A DNA stretch of 64,000 bases from Phoronis australis. Lineage: Eukaryota; Phoronida; Phoronidae. The DNA lies in assembly GCA_002633005.1 (NCBI GenBank), contig NMRA01000553.1:148027-212026 (forward strand), read 5' to 3'. The position numbers and the translations under genes were made by a program. The notes below the pieces were generated by a model. It worked only from the letters and a program-made list of their open reading frames with translations, did no database searches and was not told the DNA's origin. Below, in pieces: positions 15,601 through 28,346 of this stretch (the stretch's first letter is position 1; every line of letters starts with the position of its first letter).

Positions 15601-18389
15601 TAAAAATCTGTCGTGAAATAAAACCTTTACAAAAAATGGTCTTACTTTGTTAAACTCGTCATATTTCTTCTGTAGCATTTCCACATGCTCAAGGTCCTGT
15701 CCAAACTCTTCTGAAGCGACAAACGCCTCCTGCAAAAGAATGTCATAACCAGTGACAGAACATCAACTAAACATGTTCACACAAACATTATTGTGAACTT
15801 CAATCAAAAATTCCAGAGTGACCCTCCTGCAATTTACACACAATGCATATCAGAATATTGTTTTAACCTTTGGTGACCTCAACAGATGTGGAGCAGGCAT
15901 GATGTTAACAAACAATTCTACATCTTTAAATTGATGATTCCTAGAGATGAATACTATTCTTTAAGCTAGACATAGGGGTTATTTGATTGGTTTGGACTGT
16001 AAACATGAAGAAGACACTGGATTTTGATGTGAATGTAAACCGCAACTGTAAGCGACACTGAGCAGTTTCCTAATATCCCTATAACTCGGAACATTTGGTT
16101 TAACACAACGGTGAGTGTCGGATATTTCGATTTCATTTTGTGACGCGTCATAAAAATGGAGTCATCAAATACGGCAAATTAGCTCTTCTTATTCGGAATG
16201 GTCTTACTTTTGACTGAACAAACTCCCTTGTTTGATCAAGTAAGCCATTTATGCCAGCAATGTTCAATATAGTTCTAGCATACGACTACTACAATGACTG
16301 GTGGCAGCACCTACCTTGTCTCTGATCCAGAACATGATCTCGTCGCAGCCTCTCAAGAACGTCTGCAGCTGTAGAGCCTGCTGGAGTCTCTGGCTCTTTT
16401 CAGCCAGTTTGGCCAACAGCAGCTCCCACAGTCGATGGAGTTCTTCCAGACGTACCTAGATGGAGCAGATGGTAGAATGGCATTGAGCGTCACGCTTATA
16501 TCACAATTTTTGACGTTATTGACATCATCGTTTATACAGCGCATGCACAAAATAAGTAAATGCTAACCATAACTAAATCGCAGCTTTCATGCCACGATGG
16601 CAGATTCCAGTTACAACAGAAAAGAGTGGCAATGCACAGTCATTGTCTAGAATACAGTTTCCACCTCGCAAACTATCCAGAAAATTCCGTCATAACTGGC
16701 AGCAATTTTTGACAGTGAATTTCACATGGGCTCATCAAGACGGAGACTTGCAGGTCATTTTGACCAATTATTTTTGGCAATTATTACATATGAGAACCCA
16801 AAGAAATAAATCTTACTCTGATGGTCTCCGACATGAAATGCTCTCTGTTGATCATTTCCATGCCTGTGTTGTCAAGGACGACGATGGCATTGCTATGGGC
16901 AGCTACTTCAGCTTCAAATGCCTGATGCTTTTGAATTTTGGCCTGTAATAATATGAAGCATTGGAAAAATTAAAATACCACATTACCAGAGATTAAAAGA
17001 AAAATAAAATCTGAAATTAAGCTTTATTTAGACAAAATGCTGCGTTGAACAAACATCCGAGGAGAAAAGTTTGTAATGTAATGAAAATTTGCACTTCAAT
17101 GAAAAGTCTGCACTATAATGAAAAATCTGTACTATAATGAAAAATGTGCACTATAATAAAAATTCTACACCATAATAAAAACTATGCACTATAATAAAAA
17201 GTCTACACCATAATAAAAATTCTGCACTATAATGAAAAGTGTGCACTATAATGAAAAGCTTGCACTATTATAAAAAGTGCACTAAAATAAAAATTCTGCA
17301 CTATAATGAAAATTCTACACTATAATGAAAATTCTGCACTATAATGAAATTTGCACTATAATTAAAAGTTTGCACTATAATTTAAAGTTTGTACAATGAT
17401 GAAAAGTCTGCAAAATAATGAAGTTTGCACTATAATTTTAAGTCTACACTATAATGAAAAGGCTGCACTATAATGAAAAGTTTGCACTATTATAACAAGT
17501 GCACTATAACAAAAATTCTGCACTATAATGAAGTTTGCACTATACTGAAGTCTGCACTATAATAAAAATTCTGCACTATAATGAAATTCTGCACTATAAT
17601 GAAGTTTGCACTAAAATTCAAAGTTTGCACTATAATGAAGTCTGCACTATTATAAAAAAGTCTGCACTATAATAAAAATTCTGCACTATAATGAAGTCTG
17701 CACTATAATGAAGTTTGCACTATAATTCAAAGTTTGCACTACAATGAAAAGTCTGCACTATTATAAAATTGTCTGCACAAAAATAAAAATTCTGCACTAT
17801 AATGAAGTTTGCATTATAATGAAAATTCTGCACTATAATGAAATGTTTGCACTGTAACGAAAAGTCTGCACTAAAATGAAGTTTGCATTATAATGAAAAT
17901 TCTGCACTATAATGAAACGCTTGCACTGAAACGAAAAGTCTGCAGTATAATGAAAAGTTTGCACTATAATGAAAAGTCTGCACTATAATGAAGTTTGCAC
18001 TATAATGAAAAGTTTGCACTATAATAAAAGTTTGAACTGTAATAGTTAGCATTTAAACTTGCTTTATTATGCTGTTAACCAACAAGAGAATCTTTTAAAC
18101 TAGGAAGATAATTCATCTGCCAGCTAACCTGGAGATTGGTTGGATCGCGATAATTCTCGTCGAGGGCTGTCTGGAGTTTCTCGTTAATCCAACTCTCCAA
18201 TTCATCGGCATCACGCTTGAAGTACTGGAACTGCCGTGCGTCCTCCAGCATAGCACGCCGCTTCGAAACCGTCTGTTTGAAAGCATCGTAGCGAGTGAGC
18301 ACCTGCTCGCGACGCTCCTGGATATCTTCGGCTGTCTCAAGGATCTTCACTTCGCGGGGACCTACGTCTGTCGTCATTCTGATTTACAG
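469..18389 (-). CDS. SPTAN1: Alpha-spectrin (non-erythroid type), 5' half, 24 coding exons
   Basis: Alpha-spectrin pairs with beta-spectrin in the actin-linked lattice under the plasma membrane. Exons in transcript order: 18129-18377, 16817-16942, 16315-16455, 15646-15729, 15252-15356, 14543-14779, 13954-14070, 13405-13578, 12839-13078, 12150-12260, 11731-11808, 11318-11473, 10178-10382, 8911-9023, 7324-7509, 6304-6621, 5330-5572, 4735-4869, 4179-4324, 2538-2739, 1927-2034, 1320-1411, 979-1123, 469-650. Each has an AG acceptor and GT donor on the minus strand, and exon lengths and phases fit together without a break. They give about 1,297 residues: the N-terminal partial repeat that binds the beta C-terminus, then triple-helical spectrin repeats of about 106 residues with the usual (D/N)ADE-x-W-I-x-EK type motifs, and an SH3 domain at about 973-1028. 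Order and spacing follow vertebrate alpha-II spectrin almost residue for residue up to about 1158. The vertebrate calpain/calmodulin insert is absent. The second half of the protein (remaining repeats, EF hands) lies left of the window. Confidence 0.96.
2995..3789. mobile_element. MITE-like element with G-rich inverted ends, in a spectrin intron
   Basis: The left end reads GGGCTGTTCCAGTAAAATCT followed by a G run. The right end (about 3735-3789) is the reverse complement of sequence found just inside the same left end at 32668 (G run, then GGCAC, then a CACCCACC-containing stretch). The two ends therefore face each other. A single N at 3789-3790 interrupts the terminal C run, so the exact right end is lost. 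No coding capacity. Confidence 0.6.
4179..4324 (-). CDS. SPTAN1: Alpha-spectrin exon 19: C-terminal part of SH3 domain
   Basis: The exon begins [20 protein letters not shown], which carries the paired tryptophans and the PxxY-type end of the SH3 fold (FVPAAY, residues 1019-1024). It continues into the next spectrin repeat and ends in phase 2 at GTAAGTGA. The donor and the acceptor of exon 20 (CA|A, Gln 1055) join in frame. Confidence 0.95.
4735..4869 (-). CDS. SPTAN1: Alpha-spectrin exon 18: N-terminal part of SH3 domain
   Basis: The exon encodes residues 962-1006 and contains the SH3 ALYDY motif at 978-982 followed by [20 protein letters not shown], the RT loop and following strand. The alpha-spectrin SH3 is inserted in a spectrin repeat in all animals. 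Its position here (about 973-1028) agrees with the known position in vertebrate alpha-II. Acceptor TTTACAG, donor GTAC. Confidence 0.96.
12592..12728. mobile_element. Short palindromic MITE, copy 1 (spectrin intron)
   Basis: The 137-bp element has inverted ends: TTCAGTAGCGCTAGGACC on the left and the reverse complement of TTCAGTAGACGCTAGGACC on the right. A related copy in the opposite orientation lies at 54013-54143, which supports a mobile element rather than a chance palindrome. Confidence 0.7.
13728..13981 (-). repeat. Tandem array of 5' splice-site copies (eight units of about 32 bp)
   Basis: Read on the minus strand, each unit is a version of exon 7's end joined to its donor (GAGTACCAAG|GTAAGACC). 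Donor-like cores (plus-strand CTTAC, CTCAC or GTTAC) sit at 13949, 13917, 13884, 13853, 13824, 13792, 13760 and 13728, spaced 29-33 bp. The unit at 13949 is the real exon 7 donor. The other seven lie downstream in the intron. Reading through into the first extra unit meets a stop within about ten codons. Confidence 0.9.
13954..14070 (-). CDS. SPTAN1: Alpha-spectrin exon 7 (residues 315-353)
   Basis: This 39-codon exon reads [12 protein letters not shown] at its start and GLSTK at its end. Its final 26 or so bases plus the GTAAG donor are repeated seven more times in the intron immediately downstream (13728-13953). The true donor is taken to be 13953-13952, because that choice keeps phase 0 and matches the length of the family here. 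Confidence 0.93.
17091..18045. repeat. Minisatellite, 17-19 bp unit, about 50 copies, in a spectrin intron
   Basis: The repeated unit is TGCACTATAATGAAAAGTC with variants AAGTT and AAATTC, and a shorter 17-bp form. Copies are diverged but continuous over about 955 bp between the first and second coding exons. No open frame is maintained. Confidence 0.95.
18129..18377 (-). CDS. SPTAN1: Alpha-spectrin first coding exon (residues 1-83)
   Basis: The exon starts at ATG 18377-18375, and its reading begins [20 protein letters not shown], closely matching the alpha-II spectrin N-terminus ([12 protein letters not shown]). It ends [11 protein letters not shown] at a GTTAG donor (18128-18124). Only 12 bases of 5'UTR precede the ATG before a strong acceptor (TTCTGTTTCAG, AG at 18391-18390), so at least one non-coding exon must lie further right. 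Confidence 0.95.
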
Positions 18390-20251
18390 CTGAAACAGAA
18401 AATAAAAAGGTTAGTGAAAGGAAAAGGTGATCAGTGCGATGGACCCACATGCGTGGCCTGCGTATGTCTGGTATGTGTATCAGACCGCCTATAATTATTT
18501 TTTTTTTAAACGAGATGGACGTCATCTGAAAAGCAAGGAACTTTAGCTTGCAGGGGTCGAATGGGGTAGACTTAAATGGCTGTCTTTTAAAACAGCCGTG
18601 CCATGTATTGAAATTCATTAAACCAGCAGATGGTGATCAGGTCTTCAGTGGACAGGCATTCAGCGCCACCTACAGATCCCATGTAATGCGATCACAGAGG
18701 ATTCAACCTACTGGTTAAACAAAGTTTTAACACCTTTTCTGCTATTGCAATACTGTGTGGTGGGATGTATCAACGCCATCAATTGATGAGCAAGGAAGTG
18801 CTGTACTGTATATTTCCATCTGCAAAGACGTACCCGCAGCAAGTCAGAGGCTGCAGTTGATAAAGCAGCAGAACTTCGATCTCAGCAGGTATCGAAAAGC
18901 TATAGGGAATTAATGACCTTAAACTAATCAAGCAACGGGAGAGGTTTACAGTAGAATTCAGTCCTCAAACTTGAACCAATATATAGTAATTCAACTATTG
19001 TCCACCAAATCTTAGTCGGAATCAATCGCAAGTCACTTTTGTGCTCTCATTACGCTAGAGTGTCCCCCATTCTCCCTGATAACGGGAAAAGGGCAGAATA
19101 AGATGTCTTTCACACTATTTAAAAAATTTACATATTTCATTTGTAGATAACATAATCTAATTCTTTTCTGTTTTAATTACCAAAGCGGTAGAATACAATC
19201 CATCAAATTAAATTTGGCCACGTCAATCGATCAGCAATCATTTTCCCCTACACAGTTGTTAAAGTAGTTTTTTCTTACTAAAGGTTGTGCTATTGCTCTT
19301 CCGGTCTTTAGATATAACACAAGAGTTCAGCAAATTATCTGATAAAATAAGCTATGACCTTTGCTTACCACACATTATTGACTTAATGACAGACACTCAA
19401 AGTGACCACACAAGGATTCCCACTTTAAGACTAATTGCTAGACAAAGAAAATGTACCACAGCAGCAGCACTTGTCTGTTCAAATGCTTTTCTTTTCACAA
19501 TTGAGAAATTGCTGCTATTATCGCCACTTACATGAACCTAACATTAGTTGCCAGACTGAGACACGGTCCACACAATATGTCTTCTGCCTATGTTGTCTGC
19601 TACAGTTTTAGGTGAACAGACTCAGACCGAAGACAGCAAGAGATTGTGGAATGCTGTATAAGAAACTTGCCTAGAGAACGCATACACCAGAACTCCAGAA
19701 GCTAGTTCTCCAACAGACTACAAGATCGATGCATGTTTGCACAGCTAAAGCTGCTCTTCAAGTTATTGACATTCCTCTGCTGATAACCATATTCCTAGAC
19801 AGGTCATGATGAGTCATGCATTAGTGATGCAGCTCAACACACCACACAGCAGTGTTCCACTCGGTTTAATTTCATACAGGCTGCCAGTCCTGCCACACTG
19901 TCTAACACAACCCTTTCACACAAAATTCAAGAAAATGAAGTAAGTGTCCTTCACACGCAATATGCGAACATTCTGCCATAGGCCACTGGCCAGCACAGAA
20001 ACGTAGTGTTCAACTACGGTGAAATCTCACTAATGCAAGACACAGCATGGCCGACAAATGAAATTTTATTTTCTCATGTTCAGTTTAAGATACATATAGC
20101 ACCATATTAGTGGCTTTCCACATTCAATTTCTGCACCATAGCTACCATCTAGCAATGTTTTGAGCAATCGTGGACATTCAACAACATTAGGAACATCTGA
20201 AAACTGGAAAAGGGAAATTTTATCAATTATTTTGGCCCATAACTGGTAACA
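18390..20251. other. Spectrin intron 1, unique part
   Basis: No gene, RNA or strong repeat was recognised. If the non-coding first exon is at 29313-29370, this stretch is intronic. Confidence 0.5.
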
Positions 20252-22651
20252 TTTTGCTATACTATAATCATTTCATGCAGGTATGGGTGACCAAGACCGA
20301 AGAATCCACATACCACTGTATACTTGCAAGTTAACATCAGAGGCACCACCCTGGAACACTTCACAGCACTCATCAACATTCCTCAATGAGTAGCCAACTG
20401 CAATACCCATTTGTTGTCTAGGCAACAGACTGGTCTCCTAGCAACAATTCCAAGCAAAGCTCCAGAAATGATTGATAAAGTTAGTGGGAATGTTCGTCCA
20501 CTAAAACCAATTTGATTTAGCATTTTGAACTATCGGTTTGGATGCCAGAATGTTCCTGTATTTGCAAGCTCAGATATATACAAACAGATTGGACAGAAGC
20601 AAGGATACATTTGTCTTGATATCTCTTGATTAACTGGGAGTAATCAATACTTACTTGTTTTGCTAAGCTCTAACTCATCTATTAATATCACTAATGCATC
20701 ACATTACTGTGTGTGTAATATGTAGCTTTGGGAGGGCCAGAGGCACAGCTAAGCAACATATATCCTTCCAGCCCATGTTTCAGTTCATTGAACAGCAAAA
20801 CTGATATGAAACAACGGAACTCTTCAGTGTTGAGAGAGCACAAAAACAACTTCTGTTAAAGCCACTTTTAAACTCCAGAGGTCAAGTATTTGTGAATGAT
20901 GAAAAGCAATTTCTTTCATTCCTACCAGTCCCTAGCCATGTTGGATTTATTTACGTGAATCCTTTCAACAATGGTGACTTAAGAGAAGTGCCTAGTGAGT
21001 AGTGACACGGTGAGAAATTCCACTGCTTTAATTTTTCGCTCAAGTTCCATGTAAACTGTAGGTGACGTTCTATATTAGCACAAAAACATTCAAATTTCTA
21101 ACTAATGATCACAAAGGACAATTTATTTCATTGCAATCAACATGACGATACACATTGCGCTCAGTAAAACATAAACGCTGAGCAGTAGACCATGCTCAAC
21201 AATATGTATCACACTTTCCAACTAAAAACAATGTTCAAGACCAAGCACTGTAGAAAAGACTTTTAATAGTGAATTTTCTCAACCACAATAAATTTTTCAT
21301 TTTTAGCCAAGTGGTTTGCACTGGGCAGCTGTCTTTGGATGACTTAGAGCAAGTACAGAAAAGCAGCAAGCTTCTGAAAACTTGAAGACTATCTACAGCA
21401 TGCTATGACAGCAAAATCCATTTGAGATGTGCAGCTCACAATCACAACCAGATACCACTGTCCAATTCAGTACATCTCTAAACAGAACCCCCCCCCAACA
21501 GACAGATACTGATGAGCAGAGCCGCAAGCCACTTACATGGGTCCCATTATTTAGTGCAGAAAACTAGCTTTCAAAGTGCAGAACCTTGGTATAAAGTGAC
21601 CATTACCAGCAGAGCTATGAGACAAGGTACAGCGTCTACAGGCTTTAAAAGTAATATCAGAGCTATCTCTAAGACAGTGTACAGACCCTCGGCTCCTCTA
21701 AGATACTCTAAAGGTAATATCAGAGCTATCTCTGATACAGTGTACAGACCCTCCTCTATCTCTGAGACAGATTACTGACCCACCTCTAAGATACTCTGTA
21801 AGTACTATCAGAGCTATCTCTGAGACAGCGTACAGACCCTCCTCTAAGCTACACTAAAGGTAATATCAGAGCTATCTCTGATACAGTGTACAGACCCTCC
21901 TCTATCTCTGAGACAGAGTACTGACCCACCTCTAAGATACTCTGTAAGTACTATCACAGCTATCTCCGAGACAGGGTACAGACCACCTCTAGGATACTCA
22001 ATCAGCACTCTACCCACCTCTAATGTACTCAATCAGCACTCTACCCACCTCTAATGTACTCAATCAGCACTCTACCCACCTCTAATGTACTCAATCAGCA
22101 CCAGCAGAACTATGTAGGCAGCGTACAGAGCCAAATATGCACAAAGCAATAGCAGAAGAAAGAGCAGGAATAGATCGGGGTGATCCTCAAGGAAGGGACA
22201 ACCAAGGAATCGCATCCACGAGATCACGGACAGTTAAACATGACGAGCATAAGGCTGTGTACGTAGAATGTAAACGTCGATCATCCTCATTTTGAATTCT
22301 CGTAGAAAAAAAATCAATAGCCGTCTAGATAACAGAAACGTTCTCTGAGAAGATGACTAAAAATGTTCACTTTCCAGCAAGACGCAGAGCAATTTGCTAA
22401 TCAATAACATCTTAAAGGCAACGTCATTATGGGTAGACTCATCGTTAAATGCCAGGCAGTTGTATGAATTAGTTGAGATTTTTACGTAAATTAAAATGCC
22501 ATCCAGGAACAGGCACTCAAGTCCGAAGTGCAACAACTTTAAACATTTACACAGGAAGTCACTTATGGTACAAACAGCAACCAGTAAGCATTCAAACACC
22601 AGTCAATGCTGCAAGAAACACGTTAATTTTGCACTCACTGTTGCAGATGCA
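20252..22651. repeat. Direct duplication, copy 1 (about 2.4 kb)
   Basis: From TTTTGCTATACTATAATC at 20252, the sequence repeats almost unchanged from 22653. The two copies are colinear, differing by scattered substitutions, small indels and the number of units in an internal tandem repeat. The copies meet at one ambiguous base, 22652. No coding frame was recognised in either copy. Confidence 0.9.
21640..22110. repeat. Tandem repeat inside duplication copy 1
   Basis: Units of about 58-60 bp contain ATCAGAGCTATCTCTGAGAC and TACAGACCCTCCTCTAAGAT. They are followed by three to four short units (about 32 bp) containing CTCAATCAGCACTCTACC. The unit count differs from copy 2 (24047-24400), as expected for a length-variable repeat. 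Confidence 0.85.
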
Positions 22652-22652
22652 N

Positions 22653-24965
22653 TTTTGCTATACTATAATCATTTCATGCAGGTATGGGTGACCAAGACCC
22701 AAGAATCCACATACCACTGTATACTTGCAAGTTAACATCAGAGGCACCACCCTGGAACACTTCACAGCACTCATCAACATTCCTCAATGAGTAGCCAACT
22801 GCAATACCCATTTGTTTCCTAGGCAACAGACTGGTCTCCTAGCAACAATTCCAAGCAAAGCTCCAGAAATGATTGATAAAGTTTAATAGTGGGAATGTTC
22901 ATCCACTAAAACCAATTTGATTTAGCATTTTGAACTATCGGTTTGGATGCCAGAATGTTCCTGTATTTGCAAGCTCAGATATACAAACAGATTGGACAGA
23001 AGCAAGGATGCATTTGTCTTGATATCTCTTGATTAACTGGGAGTAATCGATACTTACTTGTTTTGCTAAGCTCTAACTCATCTATTTATATCACTAATGC
23101 ATCACATTACTGTGTGTAATATGTAGCTTTGGGCCAGAGGCACAGCTAGGCAACATATCCTTCCAGCCCATGTTTCAGTTCATTGATCAGCAAAACTGAT
23201 ATGAAACAACGGAACTCTTCAGTGTTGAGAGAGCACAAAAACAACTTCTGTTAAAGCCACTTTTTAACTCCAGAGGTCAAGTATTTGTGAACGATGAAAA
23301 GCAATTTCTTTCATTCCTACCAGCACCTAGCCATGTTGGACTTATTTACGTGAATCCTTTCAACAATGGTGACTTAAGACAAGTGCTTAGTGACACGGTG
23401 AGAAATTCCACTGCTTTAACTTTCCGCTCAAGTTCCATGTAAACTGTAGGTGACGTTCTATATTAGCACAAAAACATTCAAATTTCTAAACAATGATCAC
23501 AAAGGACAATTTATTTCATTGCAATCAACATGACGATACACATTGTGCTCAGTAAAACATAAACACTGAGCAGTAGACCATGCTCAACAATATGTATAAC
23601 ATTTTCCAACTAAAAACAATGCCCAAGACCCAGCACGGTAGTAAAGACTTTTAATAATGAATTTTCTCAACCACAATAATTTTTTCATTTTTAGCCAAGT
23701 GGTTTGCACTGCGCAGCTGTCTTTGGATGACTTAGAGCAAGTACAGAAAAGCACCAAGATTTCTGAAAACTTGAAGAATTTCTACTGTGAGCTGTGACAG
23801 CAAAATCCATTTGAGATGTGCAGCTCCCAATCACAACCAGATACCACTGTCCAATTCAGTACATCTCTAAACAGAATCCCCCCTCCCAACAGACAGATAC
23901 TGATGAGCAGAGCCACAAGCCACTTACATGGGTCCCATTATTTAATGGAGAAAACTAGCTTTTAAAGTACAGAACCCGGGTATAAAGTGACCATTACCAG
24001 CAGAGCTATGAGACAAGGTACAGCGTCTACAGGCTTTATAAGTAATATCAGAGCTATCTCTAAGACAGTGTACAGACCCTCCTCTAAGATACTCTAAAGG
24101 TAATATCAGAGCTATCTCTGAGACAGTGTACAGACCCTCCTCTAAGATATTCTAAAGGTAATCTCAGAGCTATCTCTGAAACAGTGTACAGACCCTCCTC
24201 TAAGATACTCTATATGTACTATCAGAGATATCTCTGAGACAGAGTACTGACCCACCTCTAAGATACTCTGTAAGTACTATCAGAGCTATCTCTGAGACAG
24301 CGTACAGACCCTCCTCTAAGATACTTTATAAGTACTATCACAGCTATCTCTGAGACAGGGTACAGACCACCTCTAGGATACTCAATCAGCACTCTACCCA
24401 CCTCTAATGTACTCAATCAGCACCAGCAGAACTATGTAGGCAGCGTACAGAGCCAAATATGCACAAAGCAATAGCAGAAGAAAGAGCAGGAATAGATCGG
24501 GGTGATCCTCAAGGAAGGGACAACCAAGGAATCGCATCCACGAGATCACGGACAGTTACACATGACGAGCATAACGCTGTGTACGTACAATGTAAACGTC
24601 GATCATCCTCATTTTGAATTCTCGCAGAAAAAAATCAATAGCCGTCTAGATAAAAGAAACGTGCTCTGAGAAGATGACTAAAAATGTTCACTTTCCACCA
24701 AGACGCAGAGCAATTTGCTAATCAATAACATCTTAAAGGCAACGTCATTATGGGTAGACTCATCGTTAAATGCCAGGCAGTTGTATGAATTAGTTGAGAT
24801 TTTTACGTAAATTAAAATGCCATCCAGGAACAGGCACTCAAGTCTGAAGTGCAACAACTTTAAACATTTACACAGGAAGTCACTTATGGTACAAACAGCA
24901 ACCAGTAAGCATTCAAACACCAGTCAATGCTGCAAGAAACACGTTAATTTTGCACTCACTGTTGC
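22653..24965. repeat. Direct duplication, copy 2 (about 2.3 kb)
   Basis: This is the second copy of 20252-22651. It continues past the end of copy 1 into unique sequence at about 24966. A single N directly before it, with divergence at the allelic level, suggests an alternative haplotype left in the assembly rather than a biological repeat. Confidence 0.9.
24047..24400. repeat. Tandem repeat inside duplication copy 2
   Basis: Same unit family as 21640-22110, but with a different number and order of units and only one or two of the short CTCAATCAGCAC units. Confidence 0.85.
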
Positions 24966-27840
24966 GCAAGCACATCAACCGGAATCATTCACTCACAGCA
25001 AGAAGTATGTTCCAGGGATTGTTTATAAATACAACTTAAATACTACCATGTACCCAAAGGCCAGTTATAATTTGCGGGACTAACCAATGAAATGCTACTG
25101 CCCTGTTTGGTATTATTTATCGATTGTCAGGTTCTCAAAATCAGGGACTACCAAAAACAACAATTATCAAAATTCTTGTTTTTTGCTAGATCCTTGGTCT
25201 TAGTTCTCATGATTTCTATTTTGGATAAGCGTAATGCAAAATCAACTCAAATGTAACGCTTAATCGAAAACCAGAGCCAATCAAATTTCTTTCTCCACCA
25301 TACAAACCTTTCAAAAATCACAGCAGAAAAATGAACCCAAAATTCGACCAAGCAATGGTGCTGCACAGCCAATCACTAAAATTCCAAAACAGCACATAGA
25401 CTAATACCTCACTTTCTAAATTGAATAATGTGTGTGTTTGATAAAGATTAGACTTCTATAATGTGATCAAGTCCAGGCCCAGGGCATAAAATAAACAAAC
25501 TGCAGTTCAGCAACCATACATGCCAGCCTTTATTCACTTTGTAAGGCAAGTATGACTGCTGGATGTCATCACATTGAAATATAATCAGTTTTTATTTCCT
25601 GGAGGGGGCAGTAAAAATAGGAACACTTTGGGAAACTGAACGAAGGACTGCTAGAAGAAAAAGTTTGATTATGGAAGCTAAAGACATCGATGACCTCATA
25701 AAGTGTCCCTCTATGTGCAAAAAGGTACTTCTGACAATGTGACTTCGACGTTTTAATCAGTGTGAGGCATAATTCGTCTAAAAGTTTCAGGCATAGGAAG
25801 ATCCTATAGAACCTATAGGAGCTTCACCGTCTTTACTGCAACCAGCTAGAGATGGTGGTCGCAGTCTACCCGAATGCCAGCCACCGGTAGGTTAAAAAAT
25901 ACAAATGGCAGAGTCACAGGAGAAAAGTAAAAGTCAAATTTTCGAGTGAATAAGTTCTTTCGAAGGGTCTGATTTCCATGCAGTTGTATTCCCTGTATTA
26001 ATTCTTAAGATAAACGTGGTCATGCAATTGCAATTTTAATCATGCCAGTTACAGTTTGACGTTCAATTTGACTGTGATGTGTATGACGCATGATTCTGCA
26101 CTTTCACTGTGCAGACATCCCACCCTGTTTAAAGGTAGCCAGCCAGCCAGCTAGCTGTATAAAGACTATTGTCAAAAGGCAGCTAAGTACCACCATGTGG
26201 TCAGCTCCGACAGACCTCGAAAGTGCACACAGCCTGGGTAATTCTGCTCGTCACCTAGTGAAACTAGTACCAAGTTGATAACATGGAGAGCTAAAGAGCA
26301 GTGACTGTGCATGCAAAATCTTTGAGTGACTTAGCCAACACTGACCTTGCTCATTGCAGTCGTTTAAGTGAAAAACTTAGAAAGTGGCTCGCGGTAGTGA
26401 AGAATGAAAGGTACGCTGTTAATAGCAAGTATGAGGCCGTGAAACATCTGGTGTCTGTGGCCGGCATTTCGTCAAACACAGTGATTTCTCTCACGAATTG
26501 CGGCTTACCAAAGAACTATCCATACGTTCTGTTGCCTGTGCATGCTCACGGTGCCTCTCTAGTATTTCTTGATCAGTGTATTCAGGTTCGAACTGATAGC
26601 CTGTATAACGATCCGACCCGTGAAGTCTTCGTCGGATAAGCTCTTGACTTAGTTGGGATTGGCGCCGGGCGAGTTGCTGTGTAGACGTTTATTATTCTGC
26701 ATTCTGTTTCAAAATGAATTATTCTAATCCTAACCAATGCAACTTATATAAAAGTGAAACAAAGTATGTCTCATTAGACACAATTTGTAATGCCTTTAGA
26801 GTATTCGTGAGTGCAAATGTTGAGAAACCAGCAATGAATAAACCACTGCGTTACCGGCTTTTGTTATTTTGATGCCGGCAATAAAGATAATTGACAGGGC
26901 ACCAAGGCTGTGTGAGCCCATGCCTATACAGTGTTTGCTGACAGAAAGCTGTTGTGAAACAATTACTCGATTTTATATGCTATGGTCACATGTTAAGGGA
27001 ATCTTTATTTAGCAATACAAATACATTATCCAAATCATTGTTACTGTACAACCTTTGCCCTGACAGTCTGTGGAAAGGGAACCCAACTTCGCAGCCCCCG
27101 AAAAATAAGTAGATTTTCAGTTTCGTGGCTAATTCACATAAATAATTACTTGCACATTATTTCTTTGGCTCTTTTCGTGACTGGAGGTTTAGTTTCCAAC
27201 TCAAGCTGGTTTATGTTCGTGCCAGTCCCGGCGGCAACGACAGACCTGATCGGGTTCCGAGCCAGTGGCCGGGATAACGAGTCAGTCCGGCTGTGACGGG
27301 CCTGATCGGGTTCCGAGCCACTGGCCGGGATAACAAGTGTTTTGTGTGTTTAGAACTCAAAAAGTCACAAGTCTACACAATGCAGATCTAGGTTCTCTTG
27401 TCCGTATTTCACGGAAGAATACTTCGAATTTATCTCCACACAGACCCCTAACTCCTGCTACAGACCTTGGTAAATTGGCAGGACTCGACATAACAGGCTG
27501 CAGGTCGCATTTGCGACCTGAAATTTGGAAATGCGAGCTGAGATTTCTGTCAGCTCGTATCAAGTCGCAAAATGCGACCTGGAATTTCCAACGAATGCGA
27601 GCTGAGTTTTTACACTTCTCAACAGATACCTGGCAAATACAAAGCAGCTCTTGTTAATCCGACCGTTATTTGGTTGTTGCCAAATCAAAGTTCAAAAGAA
27701 CACTAACCGAGAACAGTCCTACTTGTAAGCAAGTCGCGTGAACATGGAATATGCAGAATCGATCTTTGACGCGTTTCATTGGCTAACACTTTCGGCCACT
27801 TTTGTAAATTCCCGGATTCGCCGAAGAAAGTTTCGGGCCA
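24966..27840. other. Spectrin intron 1 / unassigned region
   Basis: The longest open frame (26301-26639, plus, 112 codons) matches no family I recognise and lacks clear splice context, so it is not called a gene. Two short repeats are visible: a doublet of about 60 bp at 27244-27331 (CTGATCGGGTTCCGAGCCA twice), and a perfect small palindrome CAGGTCGCATTTGCGACCTG at about 27502, with related half-sites to 27600. Confidence 0.5.
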
Positions 27841-28346
27841 NNNNNNNNNNNNNNNNNNNNNNNNNNNNNNNNNNNNNNNNNNNNNNNNNNNNNNNNNNNN
27901 NNNNNNNNNNNNNNNNNNNNNNNNNNNNNNNNNNNNNNNNNNNNNNNNNNNNNNNNNNNNNNNNNNNNNNNNNNNNNNNNNNNNNNNNNNNNNNNNNNNN
28001 NNNNNNNNNNNNNNNNNNNNNNNNNNNNNNNNNNNNNNNNNNNNNNNNNNNNNNNNNNNNNNNNNNNNNNNNNNNNNNNNNNNNNNNNNNNNNNNNNNNN
28101 NNNNNNNNNNNNNNNNNNNNNNNNNNNNNNNNNNNNNNNNNNNNNNNNNNNNNNNNNNNNNNNNNNNNNNNNNNNNNNNNNNNNNNNNNNNNNNNNNNNN
28201 NNNNNNNNNNNNNNNNNNNNNNNNNNNNNNNNNNNNNNNNNNNNNNNNNNNNNNNNNNNNNNNNNNNNNNNNNNNNNNNNNNNNNNNNNNNNNNNNNNNN
28301 NNNNNNNNNNNNNNNNNNNNNNNNNNNNNNNNNNNNNNNNNNNNNN
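27841..28346. other. Assembly gap (run of N)
   Basis: 506 consecutive unknown bases. Open frames spanning it are meaningless. Confidence 1.

Noticed and set aside
21640-22110. CRISPR-like repeat-spacer array
   Set aside because: Units are diverged, contiguous repeats without unique spacers, in an animal genome.
26301-26639. 112-codon open frame, plus strand
   Set aside because: No recognisable domain, no splice partners or promoter context. It lies in a probable intron, and this length is expected by chance.
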